From JBBITI01 sp963735055 (GTDB lineage: Bacteria > Chloroflexota > Dehalococcoidia > Dehalococcoidales > UBA2162), in the NCBI GenBank assembly GCA_963735055.1, contig CAVTJN010000019.1, positions 434,001 to 498,000 of the forward strand: 64,000 nt of DNA, given 5' to 3'. Position 1 is the first letter of the stretch, and each line of letters starts with the position of its first letter. A program made the position numbers and the translations under genes. The notes under the pieces are model-generated. The model searched no databases. It saw only the letters and a program-made list of their open reading frames with translations, and had not been told where the DNA came from. Of the stretch, positions 44,961-53,505 are shown in pieces.

Positions 44961-45299
44961 TCAGGCGATCTGCCTCAATACTGCCTGCCACTGACACCAA
45001 TCGAGCCGCACCAGTTCCAGGGCCCAGTTGCGCATCGGCTCGGTGGACGTCAACGAATAAAGCTGTATCTTCTTCTCTTCCTCAAAGGTCACGATTCCGT
45101 TGTCGACCAGGTACCGCAACCCCCTCTCCACCAACACGCCCTGGTTCTTTAAAGCCAGCACGATGGCTGAGCGACTAAACCGGGTGTAAGGGTGCTTGCC
45201 CAGGAACCGCAGCAGTTCCAGCAGACTGCAACGATCGTCAGCATAGTCTTGAACACATTTGGCCAACTTCCCTTCGACGTCAGCGACGGAGGCAAACAT
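44961..45299 (-). CDS. Winged-helix-like hypothetical protein
   Basis: A 112-residue soluble protein with a probable winged helix: CSLLELLRFLGKHPYTRFSR, then SAIVLALKNQGVLVERGLRYLVDNGIVTFEEEKKIQLYSLT. The pattern helix-turn-helix plus beta wing suggests a DNA-binding or effector-domain protein. ATG 45299 follows GGGGAGGG by 6 bases. It lies 83 bases after ftsZ on the same strand; a link to division is only positional. Confidence 0.65.
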   Translation of the reverse strand: MFASVADVEGKLAKCVQDYADDRCSLLELLRFLGKHPYTRFSRSAIVLALKNQGVLVERGLRYLVDNGIVTFEEEKKIQLYSLTSTEPMRNWALELVRLDWCQWQAVLRQIA

Positions 45300-45382
45300 G
45301 GGCGCCCTCCCCGGTACATATTCTACCTTGAAACCGGGGAGCGGTAGGTATGAGCCTACCGCTCCCCCCACTCACGGGGCAA

Positions 45383-46492
45383 TTAGCGAGTGGTGTACGA
45401 AGGCCCGGCACCGGAACGTGGCCGGGCTGCGTAGCTCTGACGCTGGCGCAGGAAGGACGGTACTTCGAATTCTTCCTCGGTCTTGATCGAACGCAGGGTC
45501 TTCGTGATCTCTTTCTCTCGCGCGGAGCCGGCGAACGCCTCCCTGGTGCTGAAGCCGGTGGCGATGAGTGTCAGACGCACTTCATTCCCCATATTCGGGT
45601 CCAATACCACACCGAAGATAACGTTGGCATCGGGATCCACGGCCTGACGTATCACCTCGGCTGCCGCGTTGACCTCGAACAGGCTGAGACCGGGGCCGCC
45701 GGCGATGTTGAACAAGACGCCCCTGGCGCCATCGATGGATACATCCAGCAATGGGCTGGCCAGTGCCGTCTTGGCGGCATCGACGGCGCGGTTCTGGCCC
45801 GAGCCGCGGCCGATCGACATCCAGGCCGGGCCGGCATCCTTCATAATCGCCCTGATGTCGGCGAAGTCCAGGTTAATCAGTCCGGGGACGGTGACCACTT
45901 CGGCGATCGCCTGGACGCCATGGTACAGCACCTCGTCCGCCATCTTGAAAGCGCCGTCAACGCCGGTCTTCTGATCGCACAGATTCAACAGACGATCGTT
46001 GGGAATGATGACCAGGGTGTCTACCTTGTCCATCAACTCCATGATGCCCTCTTCGGCAGTCCGCATCCGGTGGTTGCCCTCGAAGCCAAAGGGTTTGGTA
46101 ACGATGGCGATGGTCAGTGCGCCGCTCTGCTTGGACATCTCGGCCACCATCGGGGCCGACCCGGTGCCGGTGCCGCCGCCCATGCCGGCGGTGATGAAGA
46201 CCATGTCCGACCCGGACATTACCTGCTTGATCTCGTCGCGGCTCTCCTCGGCTGCCTTCCGACCCATCGTCCGGTCGCCGCCGGCGCCCAGACCGCGGGT
46301 GATCCGCTCGCCAAGCTGGATGCGGATAGCGGCCTCGGTAATCGCCAGTGCCTGAGCATCCGTGTTCATGGCGATAAACTCAACGCCGCGTATCTGCTCG
46401 CGGACCATGCGGGTGATTGCGTTGCAGCCGGCGCCGCCAAGCCCGCAGACTTTTATCTTTGCCCCACTGGGGACGTAACTAGTTTTTGCCAT
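45383..46492 (-). CDS. ftsZ: Cell division protein FtsZ
   Basis: FtsZ is the tubulin-like GTPase that polymerises into the division ring. The 369-residue protein has the GTP-binding GLGGAGCNA, the tubulin signature GGGTGTGSAP (about 105-114), the catalytic loop NLDFADIRAIMKDAG and the C-terminal EFEVPSFLRQR. The tail after it is short (about 18 residues) and basic. RBS AGGAGGAAGGAA. It follows ftsA by 33 bases. Confidence 0.97.
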   Translation of the reverse strand: MAKTSYVPSGAKIKVCGLGGAGCNAITRMVREQIRGVEFIAMNTDAQALAITEAAIRIQLGERITRGLGAGGDRTMGRKAAEESRDEIKQVMSGSDMVFITAGMGGGTGTGSAPMVAEMSKQSGALTIAIVTKPFGFEGNHRMRTAEEGIMELMDKVDTLVIIPNDRLLNLCDQKTGVDGAFKMADEVLYHGVQAIAEVVTVPGLINLDFADIRAIMKDAGPAWMSIGRGSGQNRAVDAAKTALASPLLDVSIDGARGVLFNIAGGPGLSLFEVNAAAEVIRQAVDPDANVIFGVVLDPNMGNEVRLTLIATGFSTREAFAGSAREKEITKTLRSIKTEEEFEVPSFLRQRQSYAARPRSGAGPSYTTR

Positions 46493-46525
46493 TTCCTTCC
46501 TCCTACATTAATCCTGTGATTGACT

Positions 46526-47732
46526 CTAGCGGAAGACCTTGAACACGTTCGACAGAACGTGCCGAAGTCCGCTCTGGGGAACCCAGGTGTGAACGCTCTG
46601 GTTCCTCATCTTCCATAGGAGCAGTCCCACGCTGGTGGCGTAGGCCGGGTCACGCAGTTGATCAGACACTCCGAAGAGGCTGACCGGCTGCCCCACCCGC
46701 ACCGGCACCCGGGCGACTTCCTGGGCGAGTTCAGCGATTCCAGGAAGATTGGCCGTCCCACCAGTGAGGACCAGGCCGGCGGGGATGAACCGGGCGTAGT
46801 CAGTGCGCGGCAATTCCATCATGATCAGGCGTACCAGCTCTTCCACCCTGATCCGAATGATTTCTGACAGGTCCTTATGCGATACGCTGTGACCGTCTTC
46901 GGTGAGCGTCTTGTCGCTGTCGGCGGCACTTCTCCATATTGGGGTTGACGTTGCCGTATTTCTTCTTCATCGACTCGGCCAACTCAGGAGAAAGACCCAG
47001 GCCGACCGATATGTCCCGGGTGATCAAATGACCCGCCACCGGCAACACGGAGGTGTGGTAGATCGTGTCCTCTTTCAGCACGGCGATGTCGGTGGTGCCG
47101 CCGCCGATATCCGCGATCATGACGCCATCGGCCCGTTCCTCTTCACTCAGGACCGCCTCAGCGCTGGCCAGAGGTTCCATGACCAGATCATCGATCTCGA
47201 CTCCCAGCCCGCGGATGCATTTCGTCAGGTTCTGGACCGAGGTCACGGCAGCGGTAATGATGTGGGCTTCAACATCCAGGCGGAAGCCGTGCATGCCGAC
47301 CGGGTTCTTGACGCCTTCCTGACCGTCCACGACGTAGGTCCGGGGGATGATGTGCAGGACCTTGTGGTCGGACGGGACCTTGACCGTCCGGGCGACCTGC
47401 AGGACTCTTTTCAAGTCTGAGGGCCGGACCAGTTGGTCACTGCGAGTGATGGCGATAACGCCATGATTGTTGACCGAACTGATGTGGCGACCGGTGACGC
47501 CGATGTACGCAGACTCGAGCTTGGTGCCGGCGGTCCGTTCCGCCTTCCTGATAGAGTCACGGATAGCTTCCTTGGCTTCGTTGACGTTGATCACAAGGCC
47601 TTTCTGGAGACCCTGAGAGGGTCCGACGCCGACGCCCAGGATTCGAAGGGAACCTTCGGCATCGATGTCACCCATTATGGTACATACTTTAGTTGTGCCA
47701 ACATCGATGGCCGCAACCTTAGTTCTTTTCAT
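46526..47732 (-). CDS. ftsA: Cell division protein FtsA, one frameshift
   Basis: FtsA is the actin-like membrane tether of FtsZ. The first frame runs MKRTKVAAIDVGTTKVCTIM (ATP phosphate 1), through the 1C domain, to ADIGGGTTDIAVLKEDT and KKKYGNVNPNMEK. The second continues ADSDKTLTEDGHSVSHKDLS to the adenosine motif AGLVLTGGTANLPGI and a C-terminal amphipathic end. One extra base near 46932 separates them; repaired, the protein is about 401 residues. Since FtsA is normally essential, the shift is probably a sequence error. ATG 47732 has AAGGAGGAAAG upstream. Confidence 0.9.
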
Positions 47733-47770
47733 CTTTCCTCCTTCTCTATTATGCGAATGTGAACGCCCGC

Positions 47771-47983
47771 CTACCCTCTCATCTCTCGATAGCGCACGTT
47801 CCATTTGCTGCAGAGAAGATTAACGTAGTTCTTGACGTCCGGATTCGGGGTGCGGTAGAGCTCAGCGAGAAAGCCGTGCAGCAGTTCGCCGCCGGTCATT
47901 CCTGGAGCCGCCTCCTCAGGCCCTGGCAGGTTCACGTACACCATCTCCGTCATTAGCTTCTGGTACTCGATTGATTGCCCCAT
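47771..47983 (-). CDS. Small conserved protein upstream of ftsA
   Basis: A 70-residue soluble protein: MGQSIEYQKLMTEMVYVNLP, then a Gly-rich linker and LLHGFLAELYRTPNPDVKNYVNLLCSKWNVRYREMRG. There is no known motif. A strong GGAAGGAGGAACAACC site and its place 38 bases before ftsA make it the first gene of the ftsA-ftsZ operon. Function unknown. Confidence 0.7.
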   Translation of the reverse strand: MGQSIEYQKLMTEMVYVNLPGPEEAAPGMTGGELLHGFLAELYRTPNPDVKNYVNLLCSKWNVRYREMRG

Positions 47984-48132
47984 GGTTGTTCCTCCTTCCC
48001 GAAAAATAAATTAACCTAAATGTATCCCTTACCAAAAGCACCTCCCAAAAACTGTCCTTTCCAATTCTATTCGGGCTTCAAGGTGTTCCAGAACGACATT
48101 CTGGTGGTACCGCAAAAATACCGGAACAACTA

Positions 48133-48161
48133 TTGAATTGCCGCCATTGGTACTATATAAT
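48133..48161 (+). promoter_or_regulatory. Consensus promoter of the DUF5343 gene
   Basis: TTGAAT (48133-48138), a 17-base spacer and TATAAT (48156-48161). Transcription would start near 48168, about 20 bases before the ATG at 48189, which excludes the longer reading frame starting at 48138. Just upstream, a small hairpin CCAGAA-CGACA-TTCTGG lies at 48088-48104. Confidence 0.75.
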
Positions 48162-48188
48162 TACCAAAACTCTCTGGGGGGGGTCGGC

Positions 48189-48914
48189 ATGGCTGGTGAA
48201 CATGGCGGAAAACGCTTGCCGCCTTACGTGTCCTATCGCACTTTCCGCAACTTCATTGACCAGTTGGGACCCAGGATGCCAGATCGTTTCGACCGCAGCT
48301 ACTGGGGAGCGATGCTGTCCGGCAGCAGCGGCGGACATTTGATGGGGGCGCTCCGTTTCCTTGATTTGATCGACGACCGCGGGCAGCCAACCGAACGCCT
48401 CAAGCCACTCGCCAACACCAAAGGTGAATCCAGAGTGGCCGTTCTCCGGGCTATTTGTGCGGACCGGTTCAGCTTCGTGTTTCAAGGATCGCCGGACCCT
48501 CAAAACGCCACCTACCAGCAGTTGGAAGAGAAGTTCACCGAGAGGTTTCCGCTCAAGCCGGACGTGAGCCGCAAGTGCCTCAAGTTCTTCATCGAACTCA
48601 GCCACGACGCCGGTATTCCGCTATCACCGTTCATTACCAAGCGATTCCGTTCCAGCCACCCCGCTACTGGTACAAAGACCATCGCCAAGAAGCCGGGTGC
48701 CAGACCACTTACCAAAAAGACGGCTGTTAGAACAAAGCGAGATAACGGAGTTCCACAAGACGTTCCCGGGACGGAATCGATGAGTTCCTGGCACGGTCTC
48801 TTTATCACTAAGTTCCCGGCATTTGACCCGACCTGGCCTGACGAAGTGAAGCTAAAATGGTTCTCGGCGTTTGACGAATTGTTGAAACGGATGCTCTTGC
48901 CAGGCGACAAGTAG
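48189..48914 (+). CDS. DUF5343-family protein
   Basis: A 241-residue protein of the DUF5343 type: LPPYVSYRTFRNFIDQLGPR, then GGHLMGALRFLDLIDDRGQP, and SRKCLKFFIELSHDAGIPLSP, a winged-helix-like region. A basic Lys/Thr/Arg linker (about 155-195) leads to a C-terminal helical piece ending KWFSAFDELLKRMLLPGDK. Such proteins are scattered in bacteria and have no proven function. The start follows seven G residues by 5 bases. Confidence 0.75.
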   Translation: MAGEHGGKRLPPYVSYRTFRNFIDQLGPRMPDRFDRSYWGAMLSGSSGGHLMGALRFLDLIDDRGQPTERLKPLANTKGESRVAVLRAICADRFSFVFQGSPDPQNATYQQLEEKFTERFPLKPDVSRKCLKFFIELSHDAGIPLSPFITKRFRSSHPATGTKTIAKKPGARPLTKKTAVRTKRDNGVPQDVPGTESMSSWHGLFITKFPAFDPTWPDEVKLKWFSAFDELLKRMLLPGDK

Positions 48915-49044
48915 CCTGAAAAGGGCGGAGGGTGCGCCGGTGCCTTCATATCAGGTCTTGCCGGACAATCCGTTGGGGCACGGCCTGTTCAATACGCGAC
49001 TGTAACCGATTTCGACCAGCAGGGGCCATTCTTCGGAGAATACG

Positions 49045-49075
49045 AAAGGGAGCGGGACGACGTCCCGCTCCCTTT
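49045..49075. terminator. Bidirectional terminator, 14-bp stem
   Basis: AAAGGGAGCGGGAC / GTCCCGCTCCCTTT form a perfect 14-bp stem with a 3-base loop, with A run on one side and T run on the other. It lies between convergent genes (DUF5343 gene ending 48914 and the zinc-ribbon gene ending 49095). Confidence 0.85.
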
Positions 49076-49094
49076 AAGGTTTCCCGGGGAAATG

Positions 49095-49397
49095 CTACCG
49101 AGTCGGGTTTACGGTACGATAGCAGTCGCTGCAGTACACGGGCCGGCCCTGGCGCGGCTCAAAGGGCACTTCAGTATCCTTACCGCACTGCCCGCAAACC
49201 GCCGCAAACATCTGGCGACGCGGTCTTGGACCGGAAACCGAATCGCCACGAGCGATCTTCCTGGCTTCGCGGCACGAAGGACAGCGCTTGGGCTCATTGG
49301 TATAACCCTTCGACGCGAAGAACTCCTGCTCCTGGGCGCTGAAGGTGAACGTTATGCCGCAATCGGTGCACTGGATGGACTTGTCCTCAAGACTCAT
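49095..49397 (-). CDS. Zinc-ribbon protein with two cysteine sites
   Basis: A 100-residue protein with the pattern MSLEDKSIQCTDCGITFTFS, RCPSCREARK, VCGQCGKDTEVPFEP and YCSDCY: eight cysteines in four CxxC pairs, enough for two zinc sites. Proteins of this zinc-ribbon type are common in anaerobes; they probably bind nucleic acid or protein, but the role is not known. ATG 49397 has AGGAGGTCATCC upstream. Confidence 0.82.
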   Translation of the reverse strand: MSLEDKSIQCTDCGITFTFSAQEQEFFASKGYTNEPKRCPSCREARKIARGDSVSGPRPRRQMFAAVCGQCGKDTEVPFEPRQGRPVYCSDCYRTVNPTR

Positions 49398-49512
49398 TGG
49401 ATGACCTCCTCTCTTAAATAAGCTGGCCGAGTTACGGTCATCCAACGCTTAAGTCGAAATCGGAACGATTCCACCAAGTTTGTGATAACCCAAACTGAAA
49501 CCAACAGCCCCT

Positions 49513-49541
49513 ATTATACACACGAAAAAGCCGGTCCGCAA
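49513..49541 (-). promoter_or_regulatory. Promoter of the zinc-ribbon gene
   Basis: On the minus strand TTGCGG (49541-49536), a 17-base spacer and a perfect TATAAT (49518-49513). The start site near 49506 leaves a leader of about 110 bases. Confidence 0.5.
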
Positions 49542-49731
49542 GAGACCTCACAGAATGCCGATCGTGAATGGCGTACGCCGGGCCGGACTCACATTTCATG
49601 AATCTGTAATCAAAACGTACGGGGCGTCATGACTTATTGATGCCTTGTGTGCTAGATTATGCACGCGGGCCCGGTCAAGCCACCATGAGGTGGCCGGTAC
49701 GGCGCGCCTACTATACGAAAGGGGTGAACGC
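49542..49731 (+). other. Upstream region of the glutaredoxin-PDZ selenoprotein gene
   Basis: Non-coding. It contains a possible extended -10, TG-C-TAGATT (49650-49658), without a clear -35, and a small perfect hairpin GCCACC-ATGA-GGTGGC at 49679-49694 in the leader. The ribosome site AAGGGGTGAACGC directly precedes the ATG at 49732. Confidence 0.35.
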
Positions 49732-50244
49732 ATGGCCACAGTCGTATACTCAAGCCGCACCTGATCCTACTGCCGGATGGTGAAAGAGTTCCTTTCACAA
49801 CGGGGGATTAGCTACACAGAACGAGACATAGACGTCGACCGAGCCGCGGCCGGCGAGGTGACCCGCCTCACCGGCCAGATGGCAGTCCCGGTAACCGTCA
49901 TCGATGGCCAGGTTGTGGTCGGATTCGACCGACCCAGACTGGAACAGGTCCTGGCCTCCGTCGGTTCTCGCCCTTCTCTGGGTGCGGCGGTGAGGGATGC
50001 GGCCGGGGTTGCCGGCACGGCGGGGGCACCGTCATCCGGAGCCTACGTCGGATCCATCAAGACGGGTTCGCTGGCACAAAGGATTGGACTGGGCGCCGGT
50101 GACGTCATTACCGAGGTCAACGGGCAGCCTGTCGACAGCGTCATTGATCTGGAAAGGGCGATCCTCTCGAGTCGGAAGGGTAGTCAGGTCAGCATTTCCT
50201 TCTGGCGGGGAGGGAACAGGATGAGCGCCTCGGGAGTGCTCTGA
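49732..50244 (+). CDS. Selenoprotein: glutaredoxin domain (USYC) fused to a PDZ domain
   Basis: From ATG 49732 the frame reads MATVVYSSRT, then TGA (49762-49764, codon 11), then SYC and RMVKEFLSQRGISYTERDID, MAVPVTVIDGQVVVGFDRPR: a glutaredoxin whose first catalytic Cys is encoded by UGA. Residues about 105-168 are a PDZ domain (AYVGSIKTGSLAQRIGLGAG, DVITEVNGQPVDSVIDLERA). Total 170 residues. An ordinary start at 49777 would delete the active site. A 7-bp hairpin with its loop 22 bases after the TGA fits a bacterial SECIS. No signal peptide is seen, so it is cytoplasmic. The PDZ part may bind a protein tail to target reduction. Confidence 0.85.
49780..49798 (+). promoter_or_regulatory. Bacterial SECIS-like hairpin of the USYC selenoprotein
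   Basis: GUGAAAG-AGUUC-CUUUCAC: 7 perfect pairs and a 5-base loop with G second, 22 bases after the UGA, the same spacing, stem length and loop start as the hairpin in the 35615 gene. Confidence 0.75.
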
Positions 50245-50308
50245 CCTGACGAAGCCGGGCCTGATTTCCAGGCCCGCCCGGCCGCTCCAGACCCTACGGG
50301 AATTTGCC

Positions 50309-51451
50309 CTAGCCGAGCGCCGTGTGGACCTTCTTGAGCCATTCGATGACGGTCACGTTTTGAGGGCAGGCCGCCTCGCATTCTCCGCACTCCACGCACT
50401 GATCGGCCCGTTGTTCAGCCTTGATCCCCATTGGCCCCGAATAGCGGAAACGCCCGATGTTCGAGTCGTTGTACATCATGGCCTCGTTGTACACCCGAAA
50501 GATCTCGGGTATCAGTACCCCGCTCGGACACGGCTGGCAGTAGCCGCACTGGGTGCATGGAATGGGACTCAACCCCCGGTACGCTTCACGCACCTTGTCG
50601 ATCAGCGCAAGGTCATCTGCGTTCAACTTGCCCGGGCCGGATCGGCTGGCTGACGCCACGTTCTCCACGACCTGCTCCATCGTGCTCATTCCGCTCAGAG
50701 CGACCGCAACCTCCGGTTGATTCCATACCCACTGCAGGGCCCATTCGGCCCGGCTCCACTGGCGCGGGGCGCCTCTCCACAGTTCAGCTACGACCTCCGG
50801 CGGCTGTTTGGCTAGAAGACCGCCCCGGATCGGTTCCATGACGACCACGGCAAGCCCTTTGGACGCTGCGTATTCGACTCCCCTCCTGCCCGCCTGATTC
50901 TCAATGTCCATGAAATTGTACTGAATCTGGGCCAGCACCCAGTTGTCGTAGGCATCAATGATTTCTTTGAAAACTTCCAGCTTGTCGTGGAAAGAGAACC
51001 CGAGGCTGCCGATGCGGCCGCTGGCGATGGCCTTTTCGGCCCAATTCAGGATCCCCAGGTCGCGCAACTTCGGCCATCCCTGCGCATTGAGCCCGTGCAA
51101 CAGATAGAAATCGATCTTATCAACCTGGAGCTTGGCGAGTTGCTCGTTCAAGATTCGGTCGAAATCGGCCGCCGTTTCAACTGACCGGTGCGGTATCTTG
51201 GTGGCCAGCTTCATGCGGTCCCGGTAGCCATCCTTGAGCGCCTTACCTACCACGCGTTCGCTATTGCCCATGTGGTACAGGTAAGCCGAGTCAAGGTAGT
51301 TCACGCCGTGGTCGATGGCGTATCTTATCATGCGGATAGCCTCCGGCTCGTCGATATGGGCCGGGTCTTTGTCGGTGGTCGGCAACCTCATCGCTCCGAA
51401 TCCCAACGCCGAAACCTTCCAGTCCAGCTTGCCAAATTTACGATATTCCAA
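50309..51451 (-). CDS. Aldo/keto reductase with C-terminal [4Fe-4S] domain
   Basis: A 380-residue protein with an NADPH-dependent aldo/keto reductase barrel: LGFGAMRLPTTDK, the catalytic Asp/Tyr region DHGVNYLDSAYLYHMG, and DKIDFYLLHGLN. Two cysteine clusters of ferredoxin type follow (CTQCGYCQPCPSG and CVECGECEAACPQNV). Such proteins are frequent in strict anaerobes; substrates are mostly unknown. It starts at TTG 51451 with GGGAGGAAGC upstream. Confidence 0.92.
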   Translation of the reverse strand: MEYRKFGKLDWKVSALGFGAMRLPTTDKDPAHIDEPEAIRMIRYAIDHGVNYLDSAYLYHMGNSERVVGKALKDGYRDRMKLATKIPHRSVETAADFDRILNEQLAKLQVDKIDFYLLHGLNAQGWPKLRDLGILNWAEKAIASGRIGSLGFSFHDKLEVFKEIIDAYDNWVLAQIQYNFMDIENQAGRRGVEYAASKGLAVVVMEPIRGGLLAKQPPEVVAELWRGAPRQWSRAEWALQWVWNQPEVAVALSGMSTMEQVVENVASASRSGPGKLNADDLALIDKVREAYRGLSPIPCTQCGYCQPCPSGVLIPEIFRVYNEAMMYNDSNIGRFRYSGPMGIKAEQRADQCVECGECEAACPQNVTVIEWLKKVHTALG

Positions 51452-51617
51452 AGCTTCCTCCCCCGGACAATTCAGATTGCCGACAGTGAAACGGCACCAC
51501 TTATTCTATTTCTATCATACGCCAAGTGGCAACCACAACGACTCGCTATGCCGGATACCCCCTCCCACCGCCCCTGACCTCACTGGACAACGATCTTCCG
51601 ACCGCTGACGGGATCCG

Positions 51618-52382
51618 TCATCCGGCCACGCGGCGGGATTCAAGAACGTGCAGCGCGGCCTGAGTGAATCCCATTTCGACGGGAAGATCCCCCTCGTACG
51701 CGGCGCATCCCTGGACTGCCTCCCGCTGAGCGGCAGAGAGCCGGGGATTATGAATGAGGATGCTGTGCGAAAACGAATTGAACAGGGAAATGTCGGTGGC
51801 CGAGTCGCCGCAGACCATCACCTCGTCCGGCGACAGACCCGGATCGCCGATCCGGTCCAACAAGCGCGTCAACGTCCGTCCTTTGTCAATGCCCTCGGCC
51901 ATGACATGTACCATGTACCCCGAATCCAGCAACTGAATGCCGGGCACTTGTTCTTTCAAGTCATCGACGGACAGGCCGCCGGCCGAGACCGTGACGTCGA
52001 CGAAGCGGTCCGCGTTGTCATCCAATTCCTGGACGACACCGGGATGCAACGCCTTCAGCCGTCCCACCGCCGCGGTAGCCGCTTCCCGGGAGTAGCCGAG
52101 ATCGACCAGGGCGCCACCGGGAGTCAGCCGGGCAACCCCGCCGTTCTCCGCAATCAAAGGACCCTTCGTGCCCAACAACAAAGCAATTGTCTCAAGCCGG
52201 GGAAGCGTCCGCCCAGACACCAGGCCCACCACGATACCATCTGCCTGAAGCCTGGAGATAACGTCAGCCACAATCGGCGCGAAGTGTTCGCCATCAAGAG
52301 TCAAGGTGCCATCGACGTCGGTCATCAGCAGACGCAGACGACGCGCCACGACGGACGAGATCGAGCGATAGGATTTCGTCAT
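51618..52382 (-). CDS. HAD-superfamily phosphatase, phosphoglycolate phosphatase type
   Basis: A 254-residue HAD IIB hydrolase: motif I LLMTDVDGTLT (nucleophile Asp), motif II VSGRTL, the Lys of DKGRTLTRLL, and motif IV MVCGDSATDISLF. The C2-type cap lies between motifs II and III. It is closest in layout to the archaeal-type phosphoglycolate/sugar phosphatases; the substrate is not certain. The ATG at 52382 has a poor ribosome site. Confidence 0.85.
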   Translation of the reverse strand: MTKSYRSISSVVARRLRLLMTDVDGTLTLDGEHFAPIVADVISRLQADGIVVGLVSGRTLPRLETIALLLGTKGPLIAENGGVARLTPGGALVDLGYSREAATAAVGRLKALHPGVVQELDDNADRFVDVTVSAGGLSVDDLKEQVPGIQLLDSGYMVHVMAEGIDKGRTLTRLLDRIGDPGLSPDEVMVCGDSATDISLFNSFSHSILIHNPRLSAAQREAVQGCAAYEGDLPVEMGFTQAALHVLESRRVAG

Positions 52383-52515
52383 GAGTACGAAGCTTACCGC
52401 GGGAGATGGCGGAAAAGCAAACGCAAGATGGTATCACATTGTTCGTTTTTTGACTGGCCGCGGCCGGCCGCGTTAGAATAATCCCAATCACGCAGTCACT
52501 GGAAGAGGATAGAAT

Positions 52516-53505
52516 TTGGCTACAAAACAGACGATCTCACGATTCGTAGTCTACGGCGCCGGCGGCATCGGAGGAGTGATCGGCGGGCACCTGGCAATGT
52601 CGGGACACAACGTGGTCCTTATCGGCCGGCCGGACCACATGAATGCGGTACGCCGTCAGGGACTGAGGCTGGTTACGCCGGCAGGACCGCAGGTATTGAA
52701 AGTGACTGCCGTGACATCGCCCGCGGAAGTAGGGTTTCAGCCTGATGACGTGGTTCTGCTGACCATGAAGGGGCAGAATACCGAGGCGGCGATGCACGAC
52801 CTGCGGGCGGTGTCCAGTGACATACCGATCTTCTGCGCGCAGAATGGCGTCCGCAACGAAGAGATAGTCGCTGCTCACTTTCCCAGAGTCTACGGGGTGA
52901 GAGTGAACATCGGGGCCGTCTACATGAACAGCGGCGAAGTCGTTTGCCGGCGTGACCCTCCCGGATGGCTTGTCATCGGCTGCTATCCGACCGGCACCGA
53001 CGCCCTGGCCGAGACGCTGGCCACTGCCCTGCGGGCGGCCGGGTTCTATGTTCTGGTGACGCCCGACGTGATGCCTTACAAGTGGGGCAAGTTGATGTCC
53101 AACCTGGGAAACGCCACGGGGGCAATCACCAACGACAATTCGCGAGAAGCCCGCCGCATCACTGACGCCGCCCAGAGCGAGGCCCGGCAGATCCTGCTCG
53201 AGGCAGGTATCCGCTGGCTATCCCATGAGGAGATAACCCGGGAATGGCCTGATTTCGGTGCCAAACCCCGCGCTGCGATGAATACCGAAGAGCAGAGCTC
53301 CACCTGGCAGAGTCTGGGCCGCCGGCAGGGATCGGTGGAGACTGAATTCCTGAACGGCGAAATCGTGCGCGTTGCCCGGCGCCTGGGAATTACCGCTCCC
53401 ATCAATGACACCATAAACCGCGTGACTCAGGAAATGGCGGTCAAGCGGGAATTACCGGGCAAGTATACGGCCGCACAACTCAGCGATCTGCTGCATCTTA
53501 CTTAG
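52516..53505 (+). CDS. Ketopantoate reductase-like oxidoreductase
   Basis: A 329-residue PanE/ApbA-family protein. Rossmann motif GAGGIGGVIGGHLA (about 14-27) for NADP, LTMKGQNTEAAM with the catalytic Lys of the family, and PYKWGKLMSNLGNATGAITND in the C-terminal helical domain. It probably reduces 2-dehydropantoate in pantothenate synthesis, which would feed CoaX and CoaBC, but related enzymes act on other 2-oxo acids. It begins at TTG 52516 after AGAGGATAGAA. Confidence 0.85.
   Translation: MATKQTISRFVVYGAGGIGGVIGGHLAMSGHNVVLIGRPDHMNAVRRQGLRLVTPAGPQVLKVTAVTSPAEVGFQPDDVVLLTMKGQNTEAAMHDLRAVSSDIPIFCAQNGVRNEEIVAAHFPRVYGVRVNIGAVYMNSGEVVCRRDPPGWLVIGCYPTGTDALAETLATALRAAGFYVLVTPDVMPYKWGKLMSNLGNATGAITNDNSREARRITDAAQSEARQILLEAGIRWLSHEEITREWPDFGAKPRAAMNTEEQSSTWQSLGRRQGSVETEFLNGEIVRVARRLGITAPINDTINRVTQEMAVKRELPGKYTAAQLSDLLHLT

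Noticed and set aside
45350..46519. A 389-codon open frame on the plus strand
   Set aside because: It is the antisense shadow of ftsZ, whose product is unmistakable.
35810..49764. Genome-wide reassignment of TGA, or nonsense mutations, as the explanation of the two in-frame TGAs
   Set aside because: Many genes here end in TGA (for example gldF, the upstream MutS-like gene and pstA) and Trp is written TGG. The two TGAs fall only at catalytic Cys positions and each has the same downstream hairpin.
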